NCBI RefSeq assembly: GCF_001039355.2
Contig: NW_019775527.1
Location: forward strand, 1-64,000
Length of the DNA: 64,000 nucleotides
Source of the DNA: Lingula anatina
Taxonomy: Eukaryota; Brachiopoda; Lingulata; Lingulida; Lingulidae
Reading direction: 5' to 3'
The notes beneath the pieces are model-generated. The model did no database searches and was not told the origin of the DNA. It was given only the letters and a program-made list of their open reading frames with translations. Positions within the stretch are counted from its first letter, which is position 1, and every line of letters begins with the position of its first letter. Both the position numbers and the translations under genes were made by a program. Below are positions 59,082 through 64,000 of this stretch, one piece after another.

Positions 59082-59465
59082 TTAAAGATACATACAAAGT
59101 CAATTTTTTCTCACAGAAACCAACCAAATGCCAGCATATAGTTTCAAGTAGTATAACTAAGAGAATTACCAAAAGGCATTGTTTAATTTTACCCGAAAAT
59201 GATGTTTGAACAGATTTTTCTGCTGGTATTCTAAGCTGTATGTCAATGGGGCAAGAAAGTAGGTCACGGAAGTAGGTTAAATTTACAACCATAAATTAAA
59301 GAAAGGAGCAGTCTAAAGGTCTTTTATGGCTGATCGAGTGATCTATTCAGTTTATCCCTTGGCATGTCAAATTTATGTGAGTCATATAAGAATGTAGTAG
59401 AAGTGGTTTACATGTGTTACTGGGAATCCACGCTCCACCGATGCTCGGTTCGTATGTACCTTTAA
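59082..59465 (-). mobile_element. Second copy of the TTAAAG-ended MITE, inverted
   Basis: Matches 44682-45066 on the opposite strand over its full length, 384 versus 385 bp, with ends TTAAAGATACATAC and GTATGTACCTTTAA. An N occurs four bases past the end. Confidence 0.85.
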
Positions 59466-59561
59466 GTTNTGGGATGAGTTTTTGTGGAGTGTCTGATTCC
59501 ATCATGTGCACTTCACGTTTGATTATCACATGAGCAAAAACTAATATAGTGTAGCACTGAC

Positions 59562-59618
59562 CATCTCCAAGATAAACATGACAGGAGTTTCCAAAATGAA
59601 AGCCACATCATCGACATC
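59562..59618 (-). other. Possible 19-codon exon
   Basis: Minus-strand segment behind CTTTTTCAG reads DVDDVAFILETPVMFILEM, then GTCAGT. It does not match VPS35 as I know it. It is short enough to be chance. Confidence 0.2.
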
Positions 59619-59670
59619 CTGAAAAAGATTTTTTTAACAGTTACACTCAGTGTTTGCCTCTTAGAAAAAT

Positions 59671-59790
59671 AAGGTGCTGGACCGTAAGTCCAGCCATCTT
59701 GAAAAGTAGCTGGACTGAATGTCTGCCAGGTGGGAAAACTTATCAGCCCATACTAAAAGTTGTCAGCCCCGGGCAGACGGTCCAGCCTTA
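59671..59790. mobile_element. ~120-bp foldback element
   Basis: AAGGTGCTGGACCG and CGGTCCAGCCTTA are inverted at the ends, and GGGCAGAC/GTCTGCC pair inside. It is a small non-coding MITE-like element. Confidence 0.6.
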
Positions 59791-60264
59791 ATTTCTAACA
59801 CTGGTTACACTTTTATTTAGGGAAAATAGACAAAATATTTCAGGCTCAGAAACAAACAGTATTTTCAAAATTTTCTTTTCTACTCTAACATAATAATTGA
59901 TACATACAATCATATCAATATAGGGTGTCTCTAAAAACCATACCTGTTCAAAAGGTTAAATACTAGATACTAATATCTGTGTTTACCGGAAAAAAAAAAA
60001 AAAAACTGATAATAATTCTGAGTTTCACTAGAGTAAACTTTAGGGAGAGATGGAACACATTTAGTATTAATTACATTTAACTAAAATATGCTAAAATACA
60101 ACGAATAATCTTTTTCTCCCAAATGAATTGTAATTCAACAATGTATGCTTTTTAAAAGAAGATACAAATAAATATTGTAGACAATTTACATTAATAACTG
60201 TTTGAGAGCATGAATGTGCAGTATGGCACAGGAATGCAGTTACTGGTAGGTTACTTTGCAATAA

Positions 60265-60333
60265 GGAGAGCTTGTGAATCAAACCCAAGACCTTCCACAC
60301 AAGGTGAACGCTCTACCACTGAGCTTGCTCTCC
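60265..60333 (-). tRNA. tRNA-like sequence, pseudogene or SINE head
   Basis: The minus strand has a perfect 7-bp acceptor stem (GGAGAGC / GCTCTCC), a D arm with A-box AGCTCAGTGGTAGAGC and a B-box GGGTTTGATTC. The anticodon stem TTCAC pairs poorly with the following GGAAG, and the loop would read TGT (Thr). The broken stem argues for a pseudogene or a tRNA-derived SINE head rather than a working gene. Confidence 0.55.
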
Positions 60334-60967
60334 TGTCCCATTTCACTACCACTTATCCTGACCAATGTCCACTGCCTCAAAACAATGTTCCACTAAAATC
60401 AAGCTAGAGGTGCTGACAACTATCAAATCAGCCCCTAAGCATGATAGTGGGAGCGCTTTAAATTTTTTTTTGCCTTCATTAGACATATTTTTTGACCAAT
60501 TACCCTTTTCTTGTACATGTTCGTTTTAGTATCGATAAATTAAAAAGAAATAGTGTAATTTTACTATAATATACTTCCAATTTTTTGGTCTTCCATTGTT
60601 TTGGTCTAGATTAACCCGACCATGCAACCAGTCCACCCTCCCCCTTCCCTCGACAGGTGAGACGCCTCTATCGTGCCAATCACGAAATGCCCTTTTCAGG
60701 GCACCCTATATAGATCGGTATCCATAAATCTCATACTATGTAGGTGAGACACCTACCTTCCTATCAGAGACAATCGTTGCTCATAATAAAGGCGAAAAGC
60801 CTAACACACCCTAAGAGCCTCTCTCTACTCTGCAAGGGGCGCTGTAAAAACACACGTCCTCAGAGGCCCAGCTCTGAATCGTGTTATTTTGGTAAAGTGG
60901 AATCTAACTAGGACATGAGCCCACCACCCCCTACACCGGAATAACAACTGAGATAGGGCACCATATA

Positions 60968-61245
60968 GCACGAAAATTCATGCGTTAGCACTCCTATTGA
61001 CGATTCTGATATGTACTGTCAGTGCTAACGCATGAAAGCAAAGGCCTCAAAAAGTTAGAAATGAAAACCAGCTGCCGAACCAGCCGCGGTGCGGCAGCTC
61101 TCAAATTTTTATTTTACATCTCATCTCCTCAACACGCACATTACTGTGAAGCCAACCAGCTTTCCCATCAACAGAGGTTTCACTTTCCTTAAATTCTTCT
61201 GTCTAACTACCAGTTTGACCGTCGTCATCTTGCTATCTGGAGAGC
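60968..61245 (-). mobile_element. Second copy of the palindrome-ended repeat
   Basis: Inverted match to 29765-30030, from the TAGCACGAAAATTCATGCG end through GCCGCGGTGCGGCAGCTCTC to the TCTAACTACCAGTTTG region. Confidence 0.75.
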
Positions 61246-61322
61246 TTGCGGAATCGGCCGAGGATTGCCGATTGACAATCAACCTGGATGTCTCCTGATG
61301 CCATCACGTCCAAGGAGTGCAA

Positions 61323-61401
61323 GGTTATTGTCGAGTGCGGAGATATCCGAGTAGTTCCGAGTGGTTATTGTCGTGTGCGGAGACATCCGAGTAGTTCCGA
61401 T
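61323..61401. repeat. Tandem duplication, ~40-bp unit
   Basis: GTTATTGTCG(A/T)GTGCGGAGA and ATCCGAGTAGTTCCGA occur twice in succession. A looser duplication (CTATCTCCTCTA.CA.AAT) follows to about 61475. Confidence 0.85.
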
Positions 61402-61475
61402 TGCCTATCTCTATCTCCTCTAACATAATTGGGACAATGAACCGCTCTCTATCTCCTCTAGCACAATGGGAACAG

Positions 61476-62811
61476 TCTGCGTTTGTATTTTCATTTCTAT
61501 TATTATATGGACAGACATTGTGTCCGTGATCGCCAAGCATTTTCCTTGTATTTGTATTCGCAAACTCAATTAAAGGAAATTCGAAAACAGTGGAACTCAA
61601 TATTTTCAAATAATTGTATAAAGGACTCATACAACTGAAATAATGTGCGAGTTCAGAATCCAACCTGATTTGACTTTTTTTGCAAATTGAGATTTTCCAG
61701 GTGTGGATCTGAGTTATGTTTCAAGCTCACTGCTTCTCTCAGTTTTGACATTTATACTTATATATGACTGTCCGTTTGACAGCGTTTATGATTTTTTTCT
61801 CAAATATTGTTGAAATGCTTATTTGCTTTTTTGGCGTCTACATATTTGTACCCTGAGTGTCAGAGCAACGTAAAAGCTAGCTTGCTAAATATACCTTGTG
61901 GTGGAGTCGCTTTTACTAGTATTGGTACTGGTATTGCTACTATGGGTTATATATGAAATCAAGATCGAGCTGGCAATACCGGAATCTAGAACCTAGGGTA
62001 CATATTTGGGGAAAAAGGCATGATAGGTCGGGAATGTTATCATGATGATATTTTATGCATGCTTTGGATTAAGTTAGGGTACGTTTACCTCGGCAATGGA
62101 CAAAAATCAAGAGTGTATGGTTTTTATCAACTTAACTAATATCCAAAGGATCGAGGCTGGGAAGACCTGGGATTTCATGTTATTTTTATCTTATTCTAGT
62201 TTAAAACTGGAGGATACTTCGGAATATATAAAATCTGGAAATTTGGCCGCTGTTTGGGAGTGGTGGCCGAACAGAATAAAAAGGGGAGCGGGTCAATACC
62301 GCAACATACATTTCTGAGCATCAGAGGTTACAACACGTATCACTGATCTTTTAGCAGACGTTACTATCATCGTTGTATACTGTATAGAAAGTCACCGCTA
62401 GAATAAAACAATTTCAAAGTTGAGTTTGCGTTACTCATTAAACAACCATATCACCGAGAAGAAGAAAAACACGGTGATAGATAATATTGAATAACTTTTC
62501 CCTTACTGACAGTTTACTGGAATTAAATGGTACATTAATTCTATGAAAAATACCGGTAACTGTGACAATTGAGAAACGTACTAGTCTGACTGGTAGATAT
62601 ATGACCTAAATTTAACGTATTTAGCATTAACAGTGATGATAAAAGTGTTGTTTTTTCTTTTACTTCTTGTATTTATAACTTTTGAAAAAAAAATACTTAA
62701 AATATTGTATACCCATTTATATCAACACTACCAAAATTCACCATTTTGCTTCAAATTTTAAAAATTTTCCCAACCCCCACCCACAAAAATGATTTGTAAG
62801 AACAGAGTACT
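61476..62811. other. Gene-free sequence
   Basis: An open frame at 62096-62317 (MDKNQECMVFINLTNIQRI...) has no motif or splice support. I see nothing else. Confidence 0.4.
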
Positions 62812-63028
62812 GGGGCGGATCCAGTGTTATTGAACGAGGGGGGGAGCGGATGCAAAGCCGACCCCCGTTGGCGTTGGAAAATTTTGGGTGTTTTAGAGGG
62901 CAACCGTGTCCATTTTTCCAAATTTTTTATTTCAAGAGGGGAACATTGGTGTGATTTTTTCAGAAATCGAAGGGGGAGGGGGTCAGGACTCCCTGATCCC
63001 CCCTTCTAAAGCTGCCACTGGATTATCA
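62812..63028. mobile_element. Foldback MITE with GGCGGATCCAGT-type ends
   Basis: Left GGGGCGGATCCAGTGTTATT and a G run; right a GATCCCCCCTTC run and GCTGCCACTGGAT. The ends are imperfect inverted repeats with G/C-rich flanks. It contains no credible gene. Confidence 0.55.
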
Positions 63029-63084
63029 CACCTGTCAGCATTGATAACTTCCAGAAAGGGAACACCCTACGCCTCCCACCCCGA

Positions 63085-63086
<2 letters not shown>

Positions 63087-63134
<48 letters not shown>

Positions 63135-63135
63135 A
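63087..63135 (+). repeat. Compound (CT)n-(CA)n microsatellite
   Basis: CT repeats pass directly into CA repeats. The rest of the window to 64000 is AT-rich with no supported feature. Confidence 0.9.
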
Positions 63136-64000
63136 GCACGCACACATAGACACACTAAATTAATAAATAGGTAAGTATGTAAAAAACAATACTCCGTTTC
63201 TTTTATTTTCGAAATTCTTTTCTTCAGTGTTTAGAAAAGAAACACCTAGTTTTTTTTAAAGTTCTGTATTAACAGTTTGCTTTGTCTTCTGCATAAAATT
63301 TTAAATAACACCAAAGCATTTTTAGATTTATTAATTCCACGAAAAGTTTGTCGCCTTTTTTTCTTTATGAGACTATTCAGACTAAATATGTTCTCCTCGC
63401 ACGATCGATTTCGTTAGCTCATCCACTAAAATGTACATAATCTGATTTGAGTTTTACTACATCTAGAGCGCAAGTCCTAGCGAATATTTTTCACAGGGTT
63501 TGCTCTCGAAACTGTAGCACAAGCCTTAAATATTTCTCTTCTCATGGTTAATTAAGTATATAATAGAATTCACATAGTAATAAAACAGATATTTGAAAAT
63601 TAAAACATGATACAGAACATAAAGCGTTATTTAAAGCCTCAATACGCGGTTTAACCGCACATTATAGAAATCACATTTTCATTCAAATATATATCAATAA
63701 GATTAATATGAAATAGTTTCTTTCGTGGTCCCCTACGATAAAATAAATTATTTTCGGTCAAATATGTTCCGTGCAATAATCTTTCCAATTCTCATGAGGA
63801 AAAAAAATCACAGTGACAGTTTTGAAGGTTTACAACCACTGAAACATAACTAATTGGAATATATAGTATATAAGTTAGTTGCCAATTAAACAAGGAGGGT
63901 GGTATTACTAAACATCAAATTCAGAGACAAAGCCTTAAAAACACTAAATACCACATGACCATCTTCAAATGCTTAAAAAATTACCTTTTCATAATTATCT

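Noticed and set aside
58774-59292. 172-codon minus-strand open frame beginning MVVNLTYFRDLL
   Set aside because: Most of it is the TTAAAG-ended MITE, which is also present at 44682-45066; the remainder has no motif.

Overview
The window is animal nuclear DNA. Genes are split by introns with GT-AG boundaries, intergenic space is AT-rich, and the sequence is crowded with microsatellites, foldback elements, MITEs and pieces of LINE and Harbinger transposons. Several clues suggest a marine invertebrate, perhaps a lophotrochozoan such as a mollusc or brachiopod: a Methuselah-like GPCR with a somatomedin-B ectodomain, an EGF+LCCL secreted protein, tandem orphan rhodopsin-like GPCRs, and repeat families I associate with marine invertebrates. 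That assignment is inference; no species-diagnostic gene is present. Single N bases occur at 10256, 50399, 54160 and 59469.

Layout. 1-5490: short tandem duplications, a tentative minus-strand exon pair, a MITE and a 16-bp-arm hairpin. 5495-15385: two head-to-tail copies of a ~4.8 kb unit, each carrying one two-exon rhodopsin-like GPCR gene (449 and 451 aa). Each copy has picked up private MITE insertions, and a gene-less fragment of the unit lies at 16000-16560. 17030-20779: a promoter-proximal segment repeated three times leads into a gene for a basic, cysteine-rich multipass membrane protein (363 aa in my model). 21540-26570: MITEs, foldbacks and the first copy of a long interspersed repeat. 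27994-32059 (minus): a two-exon Methuselah-like GPCR of 1080 aa with an eight-cysteine somatomedin-B domain. 33000-37720: MITEs and two tandem copies of the long repeat.

37720-40490 is a decayed LINE (ORF1, start of endonuclease, 3' tail). Its ORF1 carries a 147-bp MITE, and its endonuclease runs in frame into a YqaJ-like nuclease fragment. 41778-41826 is a tRNA-Gly 3' fragment. 43550-45489 is a 1.94 kb PIF/Harbinger element with CTG target duplications and a nested MITE. 45506-45814 is a LINE reverse-transcriptase fragment. 46290-48512 is a five-exon EGF+LCCL gene that looks like a pseudogene, with a frameshift in exon 1 and TGA replacing the conserved Trp of the LCCL domain.

52726-53611 (minus) holds the last two coding exons of the retromer subunit VPS35, the most securely identified gene here; its upstream exons were not found within the window. 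From 53612 to the end I see only repeats, one tRNA-like sequence and weak exon candidates. The genes do not form a pathway: they are independent membrane receptors, a secreted-type protein and a trafficking gene in a transposon-rich region.
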